Positions 8,034-18,511 of a stretch of 36,417 nt of DNA are shown here, in pieces (the first letter of the stretch is position 1; each line of letters opens with the position of its first letter). The position numbers and the translations under genes are program-made. This DNA is from PNMQ01 sp964478775 (lineage in GTDB: Bacteria > Pseudomonadota > Alphaproteobacteria > Paracaedibacterales > CAIOTO01): contig CAYZJC010000016.1 of the NCBI GenBank assembly GCA_964478775.1, positions 1 through 36,417 on the forward strand, in the 5' to 3' direction. Below the pieces are notes generated by a model. It saw only the letters and a list, made by a program, of their open reading frames with translations, made no database searches and was not told the origin of the DNA.

Positions 8034-8896
8034 GATGCCCCCTTAAAGGCTTTTCGACGTTTCATGACAGGTAATTGCATAACGATTAATACAAGCACCC
8101 CCGTGACGAGATTTAAGTCTTTTGTTCTAAGACCTAGCCAGTCACTATGCAAAGCTAACGACACTAAAATGCGATACACAATTGACCCCACCACACAAGA
8201 CGTAATGGCAATTCCAACATGCCTGAAGGGTAAAACTTTTTCCCCAATTAATACAGCAGCAAGGCCAAAAATAATGGTGCCAGGCCCTAATGTCAGGTCA
8301 GCAAACCCTTCTAGTTGACAAAAGAGTGAACCTGCAAGGGCAATTAACCCATTACTAAGGGCTAGACCAACATAAGTCATGGCGTGGGTTGAAACGCCAC
8401 TGTTTGCGGCAAGTCTTTTATTTTGACCAATGCTTTTAAGCGCTAACCCAAAATCCGTTGAAAGTATATAAGCTAAAGCACCACAGACAATCACTGTAAC
8501 CAAAAGCAATACACCAATTGAAGATGCATTATCAAACAGTGTTGGTAAATTCATTAATACAATATTGGGTTGCCCACGCATAATATCTAGGTTAATTGAA
8601 TACAGCATAAATGCGACTAAGATACCTGATAAAAGCGGCGTTACATTCAAGCGCTGATGAAGGAAGGCGGTGATCAGACCTGCCATTGCACCTGCAAAAA
8701 AGGAAGCAGGCACTGAGAGGGCAGGGGGGATTTGCGTCACAATTAGGCTTGCTGTAACGGCTGCACCTAATACGAAACTACCATCACACGTCAGGTCTGG
8801 AAAGTCGATCACACGAAACGTTAAATAAATACCTATGGCAAGGATTCCAAAAATCATCCCCATCTCAAGGCATTTTAAAAATTCTAACATAGCCAT
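8027..8896 (-). CDS. ABC transporter permease (TrpX-type importer)
   Basis: Inner-membrane channel subunit, 289 aa, of the BPD_transp_2 (branched-chain amino acid permease-like) class, with roughly eight or nine hydrophobic segments. Family motifs include FPDLTCDGSFVLGAAVTA near the N-terminus and GLALSNGLIALAGSLFCQ in the cytoplasmic coupling region. The start at 8896 is supported by TAAGGAATT just upstream. The gene begins 12 bases after the binding-protein stop and overlaps the ATPase start, as in a translationally coupled operon. The substrate is unknown. Relatives are annotated as tryptophan/tyrosine or generic amino-acid importers; the link to an aromatic amino acid is inference. Confidence 0.88.
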   Translation of the reverse strand: MAMLEFLKCLEMGMIFGILAIGIYLTFRVIDFPDLTCDGSFVLGAAVTASLIVTQIPPALSVPASFFAGAMAGLITAFLHQRLNVTPLLSGILVAFMLYSINLDIMRGQPNIVLMNLPTLFDNASSIGVLLLVTVIVCGALAYILSTDFGLALKSIGQNKRLAANSGVSTHAMTYVGLALSNGLIALAGSLFCQLEGFADLTLGPGTIIFGLAAVLIGEKVLPFRHVGIAITSCVVGSIVYRILVSLALHSDWLGLRTKDLNLVTGVLVLIVMQLPVMKRRKAFKGASC

Positions 8897-8908
8897 CTGC
8901 TTAATTCC

Positions 8909-9898
8909 TTAGTCAACAACCATTGCTGAACCACGAAGTTCTTGGGGAATTTCAATGTTAAGCTGCTTTGCCACCGACTGATTAATAAACAACTCAACGG
9001 CATTTGGAAATTCGCACGGCATTTCATTTAAGGCTTCACCCTTAATGGAACGTATACACATTTTAGCGGCCTGCACACCCACTTGATATTGGTTAGGGCC
9101 TAAGGCCGCAAGAGCACCTTTTTTCACTTGGTCAGTATCGCTACAATAAATAGGTTTATTCACCAACTTACAAGCTTGTACAATACTTTGAAACCCTGAA
9201 AGGCACGTATTGTCATTGCTTATAAAAATAGCGTCAGCCTTTTGTGCAAGTTGTGTTGCAGCTTGGGCAAGTTCACTTGTTTTGGTGACTGTTTGTTCAA
9301 CCAATTCAATTCCTTTTGCAAGACAAACTTCTTTTAATAAAGCCACAATTCGAACGCTATTGGGTTCGCCTGAATTATACAAGACACCAAGCTTTTTCAA
9401 GTTGGGTTGAAACTTACACATCATATCAATTTGTGGGGCCAAATCAACATAGTTGGACACACCCGCAATAGAATGTGTTCTACATTTTAAGTCTTGCACA
9501 ATGCCACTGGCAAGCGGGTCTGTCACTGATGCAAAAACAACTTTAACTTGGTTGTTGTTGACAAATTTCAATAGGCTTAAGGCTGATACCGTTCCAATTG
9601 CAAAGACACATGCTGGGTTTTGTGCACTAAATTTAGATGCAATCTGTGAAGCCATCACAGCATTACCTTGTGCGGACTCAACGCTAATATTTTCTGGTTC
9701 AACCAAAGTATGCTCTTTTGTAAGTGTATCTATAATACCTTGCGCCGTACTATCTAATGCCACATGGTTTGCACTTTGATGAATACATACTTTATGTTGT
9801 TGTGCTGGAGCGGTTGTGGCAACAATAGCGGTGCCTGCTAAGGGTGCCAATACACTTACAATGGATAAAACAAAGAGACGCGTGAACCATGCATACAT
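8909..9898 (-). CDS. ABC transporter substrate-binding protein (TrpX-like)
   Basis: Periplasmic or lipid-free exported binding protein, 329 aa, with an N-terminal signal peptide (hydrophobic residues about 7-30, then TAPAQQ). It is of the ABC sugar/peripla_BP-like TrpX family (PF04392 type). Diagnostic parts are ENISVESAQGN, VKVVFASVTDPLASGIV, KKLGVLYNSGEPNSV, DAIFISNDNT and PIYCSDTDQVKKGALAALGPNQYQVG. It is first in the importer operon, followed by permease and ATPase. The mature protein contains many cysteines (in the QHKVCIHQ, NPACVF, LKCRTH, MMCKFQ, KEVCLA, NTCLSG, QACKL, IYCSD, KMCIRS and MPCEFP segments), more than usual for this family. The start follows the rpoC terminator by about 30 bases. 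Confidence 0.88.
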   Translation of the reverse strand: MYAWFTRLFVLSIVSVLAPLAGTAIVATTAPAQQHKVCIHQSANHVALDSTAQGIIDTLTKEHTLVEPENISVESAQGNAVMASQIASKFSAQNPACVFAIGTVSALSLLKFVNNNQVKVVFASVTDPLASGIVQDLKCRTHSIAGVSNYVDLAPQIDMMCKFQPNLKKLGVLYNSGEPNSVRIVALLKEVCLAKGIELVEQTVTKTSELAQAATQLAQKADAIFISNDNTCLSGFQSIVQACKLVNKPIYCSDTDQVKKGALAALGPNQYQVGVQAAKMCIRSIKGEALNEMPCEFPNAVELFINQSVAKQLNIEIPQELRGSAMVVD

Positions 9899-9930
9899 GA
9901 TTATAACTTTCTAAACTTTCTTAAATTTTT

Positions 9931-9958
9931 AAAAAAATACCCCCCGTTTCAGGGGGGT
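9931..9958 (-). terminator. Rho-independent terminator of the rpoBC cluster
   Basis: Read on the minus strand: a seven-pair stem, ACCCCCC (9939-9945) with GGGGGGT (9952-9958), a six-base loop, then ATTTTTTT (9938-9931). It begins 12 bases after the rpoC stop. It separates rpoC from the ABC importer operon on the same strand. Confidence 0.9.
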
Positions 9959-9970
9959 GATCTTTAAGCT

Positions 9971-12900
9971 TTATGATGCGGAGGCGACTTCGCAATCGCT
10001 GTCCGTCTCAAGTGGAGTTTCCACGACGGGTAACGTTTTTTCTGAACGCTGGCTTGCGAGTGATTTAAGGCTGCGCACAACCCCACCCGTACCTGCTGGA
10101 ATCAAACGACCCACAATCACGTTTTCCTTCAAACCTGCCAAGACATCTACTTTTCCTGCGACAGCAGCTTCTGTCAACACACGTGTTGTGTCTTGGAACG
10201 AGGCAGCAGAGATAAATGACTTCGTGTGCAAAGACGCTTTGGTAATACCTTGCAAAACAGGGATCCCTTGAATCATTTGCTTACCTTGCGCTTCTAATTC
10301 ACGATTCTTTATCGCAAATTCAATACGGTCAATTTGTTCACCGACAATCAGGTCTGTTGAACCCGCGTCAGTGACTTCTATTTTCTGTAGCATTTGACGC
10401 ACGATAACTTCAATATGCTTGTCGTTAATTCCCACACCTTGTAGGCGGTAAACTTGTTGAATTTCACTGACCAAGTAGGCGGCCAATGCTTCCACACCTA
10501 AAATACGCAAGATGTCATGTGGAACGGGGTTACCATCCACCAACAATTCACCGCGTGTTACATAGTCACCTTCGTGAATTGTCACGTGGCGACCTTTTGG
10601 AATGAGGTATTCCATAGGCTCAAATTGGTCTGATTCAGGAACAATCAAAATACGACGTTTTGCTTTGTAGTCTTTACCAAACTCTACGCGACCATCGAAT
10701 TCTGCGATGATAGCAGCATCTTTTGGATGACGTGCTTCAAACAATTCAGAAACGCGTGGCAAACCACCAGTAATATCGCGTGTCTTTGTTGTCTCACGTG
10801 GGATACGCGCAATGATGTCACCCGCTTTAACCTTCACTGTGTTTTCAATACTGACGATTGTATCCACAGGCAAAAAGTAACGTGCTTCAAGGCCATTTGG
10901 CAACATGACAGGAACGCCTTTTTCATCCCGGATACTGATCATCGGACGCAGTTCAGCAGACTTACCAACTTGTTTCCAGTCCACAACAACACGACTTGAA
11001 ATACCTGTTGCTTCATCCATCACTTCGCGCATAGATTGACCATCAACCAAGTCAACGAAATGAACGATACCGTCTTTTTCTGTTAACACTGGAAGGGTAT
11101 ACGGATCCCAATCATACAAACGCACACCAGGTGTTGTCATATCACCATCTTTAATACGGATGTTTGAACCATATGGGATTTTGTGACGCACACGCTCACG
11201 GTTTTGGTCATCAACAACCAATAATTCAGAGTTACGTGAAAGCATAATTGCATTTCCCGCACTGTTGACCTGAATATTTGCATTTTTCAAGACGATTTTA
11301 CCAGAAACAGTTGACTCAATGCTTGACGCCTCGCCACCTGCTTGCGCCGCACCACCAATGTGGAAGGTACGTAAAGTAAGCTGTGTTCCAGGTTCTCCAA
11401 TAGACTGCGCCGCAATAACACCGACCGTTTCACCCTTGCATACCAAGGTTCCACGTGCCATGTCACGACCATAACAATTTGCACAAATACCAACTGGTGC
11501 TTCACAAGTCAAAACAGAACGAATCTTAATTTCGTCAATGCCTGTCTGCGTGATTTTTTCAACCAGTTCTTCGTCAATCATTTCACCTGCCTGGACAATC
11601 ACTGTTTTTGTTGCATTGTCAATAATGTCTTCTGCAGCGCAACGGCCCAAAATACGTTCAGCCAATGTGGCAATAACGTTTGCCCCTTCCGTTACTGCGC
11701 GCACAGACAAACCATTTGAGGTTCCGCAATCAGTTTCAGAAATGATACAGTCTTGCGCAACGTCAACCAAACGACGTGTCAAGTAACCAGAGTTTGCGGT
11801 CTTCAACGCAGTATCAGCCAAACCTTTACGTGTACCGTGGGTGGAAATGAAGTATTCCAAAACGTTCAAACCTTCCTTAAAGTTTGAAATAATTGGTGTT
11901 TCAATAATGTCACCAGATGGCTTTGCCATCAAACCACGCATACCACCAAGCTGCTTCATCTGCGCAACAGAACCACGGGCCTTGGAGTGGGTCATCATAT
12001 AAACTGAGTTGACTGGGCTGTCAGCATTAGCGGCCGACATTGTCTTCATCATCGCTTCCGCAACACGGTCAGTACAACGGTCCCAAGCGTCAACAACCTT
12101 GTTATATTTTTCACCTTGTGTGATCAAACCATCAAGATATTGTTGTTCGAATTCAGCGACCATCGACTTTGTTTCATTAACAACCTGGCCTTTTTCAACT
12201 GGAATAACCAAGTCATCCTTACCGAAAGAAATACCACCTTTTGTCATATACGTAAATCCAAGTGACATGATGCGGTCAACGAAGATAACCGTTTCTTTTT
12301 GTCCACAATGGCGATACACCATATCAACGAGGTTGCTAATTTCACCAGAGGTTAAAACCTGGTTTACAATGTCGAAAGGAATGAGATGTGACTTTGGTAA
12401 GTATTGGCCTAAAATCATACGCCCTGGTGTTGTTTCAACACGTTTGTAGGAAACTGTGCCATCTGGCGCATAATAAGCAACACGTCCTTGAATCTTAGCA
12501 TGGAGGAAAAGCTTTTTATCCTGCATGGCATGTTCTAGCTCGTCAATGTTCGCAATCAACATGCCTTGACCAGGAACATCTTTTGCTTCTAATGACAAAT
12601 AATAAAGACCAAGTACAATGTCTTTTGAAGGAACAATAATTGACTTACCGCTGGCAGGGCTTAAAATGTTGTTGGTTGACATCATCAACACACGTGATTC
12701 AAGCTGCGCTTCGAGTGACAAGGGAATGTGAACAGCCATCTGGTCACCGTCAAAGTCAGCGTTAAAGGCTGCACAAACGAGAGGGTGCAACTGAATCGCT
12801 TTTCCTTCAATCAAAATAGGTTCGAAAGCTTGAATACCCATACGGTGAAGGGTAGGTGCGCGGTTGAGCAATACAGGGTGCTCACGAATCACGTCTTCCA

Positions 12901-14140
12901 AAACGTCCCAAACTTCTGGGCGTTCTTTTTCAACCATGCGTTTTGCTGCCTTCAATGTGCTAGCCAAACCATAGCGTTCTAGACGTGAATAGATGAATGG
13001 ACGGAATAATTCTAATGCCATCTTCTTTGGCAAACCGCATTGGTGCAAACGAAGTTCTGGACCCACCACAATAACGGAACGACCTGAATAGTCAACGCGC
13101 TTACCCAACAAGTTTTGACGGAAACGACCTTGCTTACCTTTTAGCATATCTGCCAAAGACTTCAATGGACGCTTGTTCGCACCTGTAATCGCACGGCCAC
13201 GACGACCGTTATCAAATAACGCATCAACAGATTCTTGAAGCATACGCTTTTCGTTACGGATAATAATATCTGGTGCACGAAGTTCAATCAGTCTTTTTAA
13301 ACGATTATTACGGTTAATCACACGGCGATACAAATCATTCAAGTCAGAAGTTGCGAAACGACCGCCATCTAACGGAACAAGCGGACGAAGTTCTGGCGGA
13401 ATCACAGGGATAACCTGCATAATCAACCATTCTGGGTTTGTGTTTGATTCTAAGAAGGCTTCAATTAATTTCAAACGCTTGAAAATTTTCTTACGGCGAA
13501 TTTCAGAAGTTGTTTCTGTAAATTCAACACGTAGTGATTCACTTTCAGAACGCATATCAAGCTTCAGCAAGATTTCTTTTAAGGCTTCAGCACCAATGCT
13601 AGCTGTAAAGGCGTCTTCCCCATATTCGTCTTGCGCAGCCATGTATTCTTCTTCAGACAACAACTGCTTGTACTTAAAGGGTGTGAGACCTGGGTCAATC
13701 ACAACGTAGTTTTCAAAGTATAAAATGCGTTCCAAATCGCGAAGTGTCACGTCAAGCAATGTACCTAAACGGCTTGGTAGTGACTTTGTAAACCAAATGT
13801 GCGCAACGGGTGAGGCCAACTCAATGTGGCCCATACGGTCGCGACGCACCTTGCTTAATGTCACTTCAACACCGCACTTTTCACAAACAATACCACGGTA
13901 TTTCATGCGCTTGTACTTACCACACAAGCATTCATAGTCTTTGATAGGACCAAAAATACGTGCACAGAACAAGCCGTCGCGTTCAGGTTTAAAAGTACGA
14001 TAGTTAATGGTTTCAGGCTTTCTCACTTCACCAAAAGACCAAGAACGAATTTGTTCAGGACTTGCAATTGAAATGCTTAGCGAATCAAAACCTGGAACGA
14101 TATCTCCAGCTGTTACAGCTCTGTGAAATTCGCGACTCAT
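9971..14140 (-). CDS. rpoC: DNA-directed RNA polymerase subunit beta'
   Basis: Catalytic large subunit of RNA polymerase, 1389 aa, a typical length. The N-terminal zinc-binding motif CLCGKYKRMKYRGIVCEKCG lies near residue 70. The Mg-binding active site NADFDGDQMAVH is near 460. The second zinc site uses the Cys of SETDCGTS with CEAPVGICANCYGRD. The trigger-loop region is GEPGTQLTLRTFHIGGAA. The start is supported by AGAGGGAG eight bases before the ATG. It lies 72 bases downstream of rpoB, and the junction carries a hairpin. An intrinsic terminator follows the stop. Identification is certain; the several long open frames on the opposite strand are shadows. Confidence 0.98.
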   Translation of the reverse strand: MSREFHRAVTAGDIVPGFDSLSISIASPEQIRSWSFGEVRKPETINYRTFKPERDGLFCARIFGPIKDYECLCGKYKRMKYRGIVCEKCGVEVTLSKVRRDRMGHIELASPVAHIWFTKSLPSRLGTLLDVTLRDLERILYFENYVVIDPGLTPFKYKQLLSEEEYMAAQDEYGEDAFTASIGAEALKEILLKLDMRSESESLRVEFTETTSEIRRKKIFKRLKLIEAFLESNTNPEWLIMQVIPVIPPELRPLVPLDGGRFATSDLNDLYRRVINRNNRLKRLIELRAPDIIIRNEKRMLQESVDALFDNGRRGRAITGANKRPLKSLADMLKGKQGRFRQNLLGKRVDYSGRSVIVVGPELRLHQCGLPKKMALELFRPFIYSRLERYGLASTLKAAKRMVEKERPEVWDVLEDVIREHPVLLNRAPTLHRMGIQAFEPILIEGKAIQLHPLVCAAFNADFDGDQMAVHIPLSLEAQLESRVLMMSTNNILSPASGKSIIVPSKDIVLGLYYLSLEAKDVPGQGMLIANIDELEHAMQDKKLFLHAKIQGRVAYYAPDGTVSYKRVETTPGRMILGQYLPKSHLIPFDIVNQVLTSGEISNLVDMVYRHCGQKETVIFVDRIMSLGFTYMTKGGISFGKDDLVIPVEKGQVVNETKSMVAEFEQQYLDGLITQGEKYNKVVDAWDRCTDRVAEAMMKTMSAANADSPVNSVYMMTHSKARGSVAQMKQLGGMRGLMAKPSGDIIETPIISNFKEGLNVLEYFISTHGTRKGLADTALKTANSGYLTRRLVDVAQDCIISETDCGTSNGLSVRAVTEGANVIATLAERILGRCAAEDIIDNATKTVIVQAGEMIDEELVEKITQTGIDEIKIRSVLTCEAPVGICANCYGRDMARGTLVCKGETVGVIAAQSIGEPGTQLTLRTFHIGGAAQAGGEASSIESTVSGKIVLKNANIQVNSAGNAIMLSRNSELLVVDDQNRERVRHKIPYGSNIRIKDGDMTTPGVRLYDWDPYTLPVLTEKDGIVHFVDLVDGQSMREVMDEATGISSRVVVDWKQVGKSAELRPMISIRDEKGVPVMLPNGLEARYFLPVDTIVSIENTVKVKAGDIIARIPRETTKTRDITGGLPRVSELFEARHPKDAAIIAEFDGRVEFGKDYKAKRRILIVPESDQFEPMEYLIPKGRHVTIHEGDYVTRGELLVDGNPVPHDILRILGVEALAAYLVSEIQQVYRLQGVGINDKHIEVIVRQMLQKIEVTDAGSTDLIVGEQIDRIEFAIKNRELEAQGKQMIQGIPVLQGITKASLHTKSFISAASFQDTTRVLTEAAVAGKVDVLAGLKENVIVGRLIPAGTGGVVRSLKSLASQRSEKTLPVVETPLETDSDCEVASAS

Positions 14141-14161
14141 GGATATACTCCCTCTTGTAAA

Positions 14162-14200
14162 TTTTTTTTAATGGCTGCCCCACCCAAAAGGCAAGGCAGC
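14162..14200 (-). promoter_or_regulatory. Intercistronic hairpin plus A8 tract between rpoB and rpoC
   Basis: Minus-strand hairpin with arms GCTGCC and GGCAGC (14174-14179 and 14195-14200), followed by CATTAAAAAAAAT. There is no U tract, so it is not an intrinsic terminator. The same order, hairpin then TTAAAAAAAAT, occurs between rplL and rpoB. It may be an RNA-processing or stability element. Confidence 0.4.
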
Positions 14201-14212
14201 AAAAGCTAATGT

Positions 14213-17200
14213 TTAGTTATAATCGAATGATAAGTTTAAACCAAGTGAACGAAGTTCTTTGACCAAAACGTTGAAGGATTCAGGAATACCAGCTTCCATA
14301 TTTTCATCACCACGAACAATCGCCTCATACACTTTCATACGTCCAGATACGTCGTCTGACTTCACTGTCAACATTTCTTGCAAGGTGTATGCTGCACCAT
14401 ATGCTTGTAATGCCCAGACTTCCATTTCTCCAAGTCTTTGGCCACCAAACTGTGCCTTACCACCAAGAGGTTGCTGTGTAACTAAGCTGTATGGTCCGAT
14501 AGAGCGCGCGTGAATCTTGTCATCAACCAAGTGGTGTAGCTTTAAGACGTAAATTTGACCAACTGTCACTTTTCTATCGAAAGCTTCACCTGTACGACCA
14601 TCATACAATATAACCTGACCAGATGAGTCACGACCTGCAATCTCAAGATGGCTTTCAATTTCAGTTTGATTGGCACCATCGAACACTGGCGTTGCCATAG
14701 GCACACCATTTTGCAAGTTAGTTGCTAACTCTAATACTTCTTTTTCATTAAGTGTTTTCAAATCAGCTTGGTCTTCATCGCGTGTATACAGTGTAGCAAG
14801 ATGAGAGCGGATGTCGCTTACCTTCTTTTCGCCTAAACGATACTGTGCCATCATCTCTTCAATTTGTTTACCCAAACCAAATGCGGCTGCACCAAGGTGA
14901 GTTTCCAAAATCTGACCGACGTTCATACGTGACGGAACACCTAGTGGGTTCAAGATAATATCTACAGGTGTACCATCTTCTAAGTAGGGCATATCTTCAA
15001 GTGGAACAACTTTAGATACAACACCCTTGTTACCGTGGCGACCCGCCATCTTATCACCTGGTTGTAGTTTACGCTTAACAGCAATAAACACCTTCACCAT
15101 TTTCAAAACCCCAGGAGGGAGCTCATCACCGCGGCGAAGTTTTTCAACCTTGTCTTCAAAGACAGCTTGTAGCTTTGCGACTCTTTCATCAATGTGACGC
15201 TTCATAGCTTCTACATCGTTCATGATTTCATCATTATCAACTGTAAATCTGCGCCATTGTGATTGCGGATATTCAGCCAAAACTGCATCTGTAAGCACGG
15301 TGCCGGATTTTGCACCAGGAGGACCAGCCTTAACATTATACCCTTTAATCTTATCGGCTAATTGTTGATAGAAACCACGTTCAACGATTGCACGTTCATC
15401 ATCACGGTCTTTAGCAAGTCTTTCAATTTCTTGGCGTTCAATTGCAATAGAACGTTCATCTTTTTCAACGCCACGGCGTGAGAAGACACGAACTTCCACA
15501 ATAGTTCCGCTAACCCCAGGAGGAACACGAAGTGAGCTGTCACGTACGTCAGCTGCCTTTTCACCGAAAATTGCACGTAGTAATTTTTCTTCTGGTGTCA
15601 TTGGTGTTTCACCTTTTGGTGTCACTTTACCCACAAGAATATCGCCTGGGTTAACTTCCGCACCAACGTAGATAATACCGGCCTCGTCAAGATTGCGAAG
15701 TGCTTCTTCCCCAACGTTTGGAATATCACGTGTAATGTCTTCATTACCCAATTTAGTGTCACGTGCCATCACTTCAAAACCGTCAATGTGAATTGAAGTA
15801 AAGACGTCTTGACGTGAAATATTAGAAGATACAACAATAGAGTCTTCGAAGTTGTTACCTTGCCATGACATAAAAGCAACTTGTACGTTGCGGCCAAGGG
15901 CGAGTTCACCTAAATCCGTTGAAGGTCCATCAGCAATAATATCACCTGCTTTTATTATATCACCTTTGTGAACAAGTGGTTTTTGGTTGATACAAGTACT
16001 CATGTTTGAACCTTGGAACTTCAATAGAGTGTAAATATCAACACCGACATCACCTTTGCTATCTGGCTCAGTTGCACGAATCACGATACGCTTACCATCA
16101 ATCTGGTCAACAATACCTGCACGCTTTGCAACAATCACAGCACCTGAGTCACGCGCAACTATATGTTCCATCCCTGTGCCAACAAGTGGAGCTGTTGAAC
16201 GCAGTAAAGGAACGGCTTGACGTTGCATGTTTGAACCCATCAATGCACGAGACGCGTCGGCGTTTTCCAAGAAAGGAATCAAGGNNNNNNNNNNCCAATT
16301 GCTTTGGTGATACGTCCATCATTTGAATTTCATCGCGGTGGGTCATACCAACTTCACCAGCACGGTGGCTTGTAATAAATTCGTCAACCAATATACCTTT
16401 GCTATCAATCATCGCATTTGCAGGCGCAATGTTATAACGGGCTTCTTGCATTGCTGTCATGTAGATGACCTCATTTGTCACCTTGCCTGCATCCACTCTT
16501 CTGTAGGGGGTTTCAATGAAACCATACTTGTTGATACGCGCATATGTAGACAATGAGTTGATCAAACCAATGTTCGCACCTTCAGGTGTTTCAATTGGAC
16601 AAATACGACCATAGTGAGTTGGGTGAACGTCACGAACTTCGAAACCAGCGCGATCACGAGACAAACCACCAGGCCCTAATGCTGATAGACGACGTTTGTG
16701 CGTAATTTCTGAAAGTGGGTTTGTTTGATCCATAAACTGGGAGAGCTGTGATGAACCAAAAAATTCACGAATTGCAGCTGATACAGGCTTTGCATTAATT
16801 AAGTCATTTGGCATAACTGTGTCAATATCAACAGCGCCCATGCGTTCCTTAATCGTACGTTCCATGCGGACAACACCAACACGTACTTGGTTTTCAATCA
16901 GTTCACCAACAGAACGAACACGACGGTTGCCAAGGTTGTCAATATCGTCAACTTCACCACGACCATCTTTAAGCTCAAGTAAAGTTTTAATGATTTCAAG
17001 AATATCTTCTTTGCGCAGGATACGAACTGAATCATCAGCTTCAATACCAAGCCTTGCATTTAACTTCACACGACCAACAGCTGACAAGTCATAGCGTTCA
17101 GGGTCAAAGAATAGGCTTTTGAATATGGCTTCACCACCTTCAACGGTTGGTGGCTCACCTGGGCGAATGGCTCTGTATATATCAAGAAGGGCATCTTCAC

Positions 17201-18374
17201 GGCAATGATTGCGGTCTGCCATCAATGTTGCATGTAAATAACCGCCCACGTTTACGTAGTCGATAAATAACACATCAATTTTTATTGCCTTTAGTAATTC
17301 AAGTGTTTCAAGCATTTCTGCTGTGATTTCATCACCAGCTTCAATATAAATCTCACCATTTTCTTCATTGATAAATTCATTGGCAATGAACAAACCGTTT
17401 AGATCTTCGTCTTTAACAAGAATTTTCTTTAAGCCGTCAGCTTCAAATTTCTTTGCCATGCGGGGCGTGATTTTTGTACCCACTTCGGCCATAATGTCAC
17501 CGGTGTCTGCATTGACCAAGTTTTGCATGAGCTTAACACCGCGCCAGCGTTCTGCAAGGTAAGGGGTGGTCCAACCTTGCTTTACCTTCGTAAAGCTTAC
17601 AGTTTTGTAGAATGTATGCAAAATTTCTTCGCGTGTCATACCTGTGATTTGATTTGGTGTTAAGGTTTGTCCCTTCTTAGCCGCTTCTTCACGCAGATAA
17701 GTTGTTTCCTTGCTCTCAAGCGCCATTAAAAATGTGGTGAGAAGCAGTTTACGACGACGGTCAATACGCACATGCATGGTATCTTTCGGGTCAAATTCAA
17801 AATCAATCCATGAACCGCGATAAGGTACCACGCGACCTGCGAATAAAATCTTACCAGAGCTGTGTGTTTTCCCTTTGTCATGATCAAAGAAAACACCAGG
17901 GCTTCTGTGCATTTGTGAAACGATAACACGTTCAATACCGTTAATGATAAAGGTGCCGCGATCTGTCATAAGAGGAATGTCACCCATGTAGACATCTTGT
18001 TCTTTAATGTCCCTGATCGAGCGTGCGCCTGTATCAGCGTCAACATCCCAAACAACCAAACGAAAAGTCACGCGCAAAGGTGCGGAGAATGTCATGCCAC
18101 GTGTACGGCATTCTGGTTCGTCATATTTTGGTGTTTCGAAATGATAACGGTGAAATTCTAATTGAGATTTTCCTGAAAAATCTTTAATAGGGAATATAGA
18201 TTTGAAAACTTCTTGCAGCCCCATATCTAGTCGCTTTTCATAAGCGGCGTCAGCTTGCAAAAAATTATCATAAGAAAATTTTTGTAATGCAATCAAGTTT
18301 GGTAATGGTGCGACGTCAGCGTTGCGTCCAAATGATTTACGAAAGCGCTTGCGTCCTGTGTACGACCTAACCAT
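14213..18374 (-). CDS. rpoB: DNA-directed RNA polymerase subunit beta, interrupted by an assembly gap
   Basis: Core RNA polymerase subunit that forms much of the active-site cleft and the rifampicin pocket. The N run at 16285-16294 falls between MMDVSPKQL and LIPFLENADASRALMG. In E. coli six residues (VSVGAS) lie here, so about 15 bases are hidden. With 15, the gene is 4167 bases in frame (1388 aa); with 10 it would be frameshifted. The rifampicin region reads GSSQLSQFMDQTNPLSEITH, then KRRLSALGPGGL, keeping the Asp, His and Ser at the main resistance positions, so a sensitive type is expected. GDKMAGRHGNKGVVSK marks the C-terminal catalytic region. A GGGGGAT ribosome site precedes the ATG. 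The gene should be read as intact. Confidence 0.96.
16285..16294. other. Assembly gap (10 N) in rpoB
   Basis: Ten N between the conserved segments DVSPKQL and LIPFLEN. Family comparison predicts about 15 missing bases (six residues including the partial flanking codons), so the apparent frameshift is a product of the gap. Confidence 0.9.
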
Positions 18375-18416
18375 TATTATCCCCCGGTATTTACCAATAT
18401 AAAATTATTTTTGTAT

Positions 18417-18493
18417 GCAGCTTTAGTGATTAGCTGCCTATAGCATTTTTTTTAACGCACAAAAGGGGTGATGCAATTGCACCATCCCTTTTG
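18417..18493 (-). promoter_or_regulatory. rplL-rpoB intercistronic hairpins
   Basis: Two minus-strand hairpins. The first has a 15-pair stem with one mismatch and an AATT loop (18460-18493, arms CAAAAGGG... and ...CCCTTTTG). The second has six-pair arms GCAGCT/AGCTGC (18417-18437). An A8 tract (complement of 18446-18453) lies between them. None is followed by a U tract. In E. coli the same junction carries an attenuator and an RNase III site that set the ratio of L7/L12 to RNA polymerase. A comparable role here is inference. Confidence 0.5.
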
Positions 18494-18511
18494 GCATTAT
18501 AAGACGAAAAT

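Noticed and set aside
12009..12449. A 146-codon open frame on the plus strand opposite rpoC
   Set aside because: It is fully antisense to a conserved part of rpoC, has no family resemblance, and similar antisense frames occur along the whole rpoBC region.
16006..16326. Plus-strand open frame spanning the N run
   Set aside because: It is antisense to rpoB and exists only because N bases contain no stop codons.
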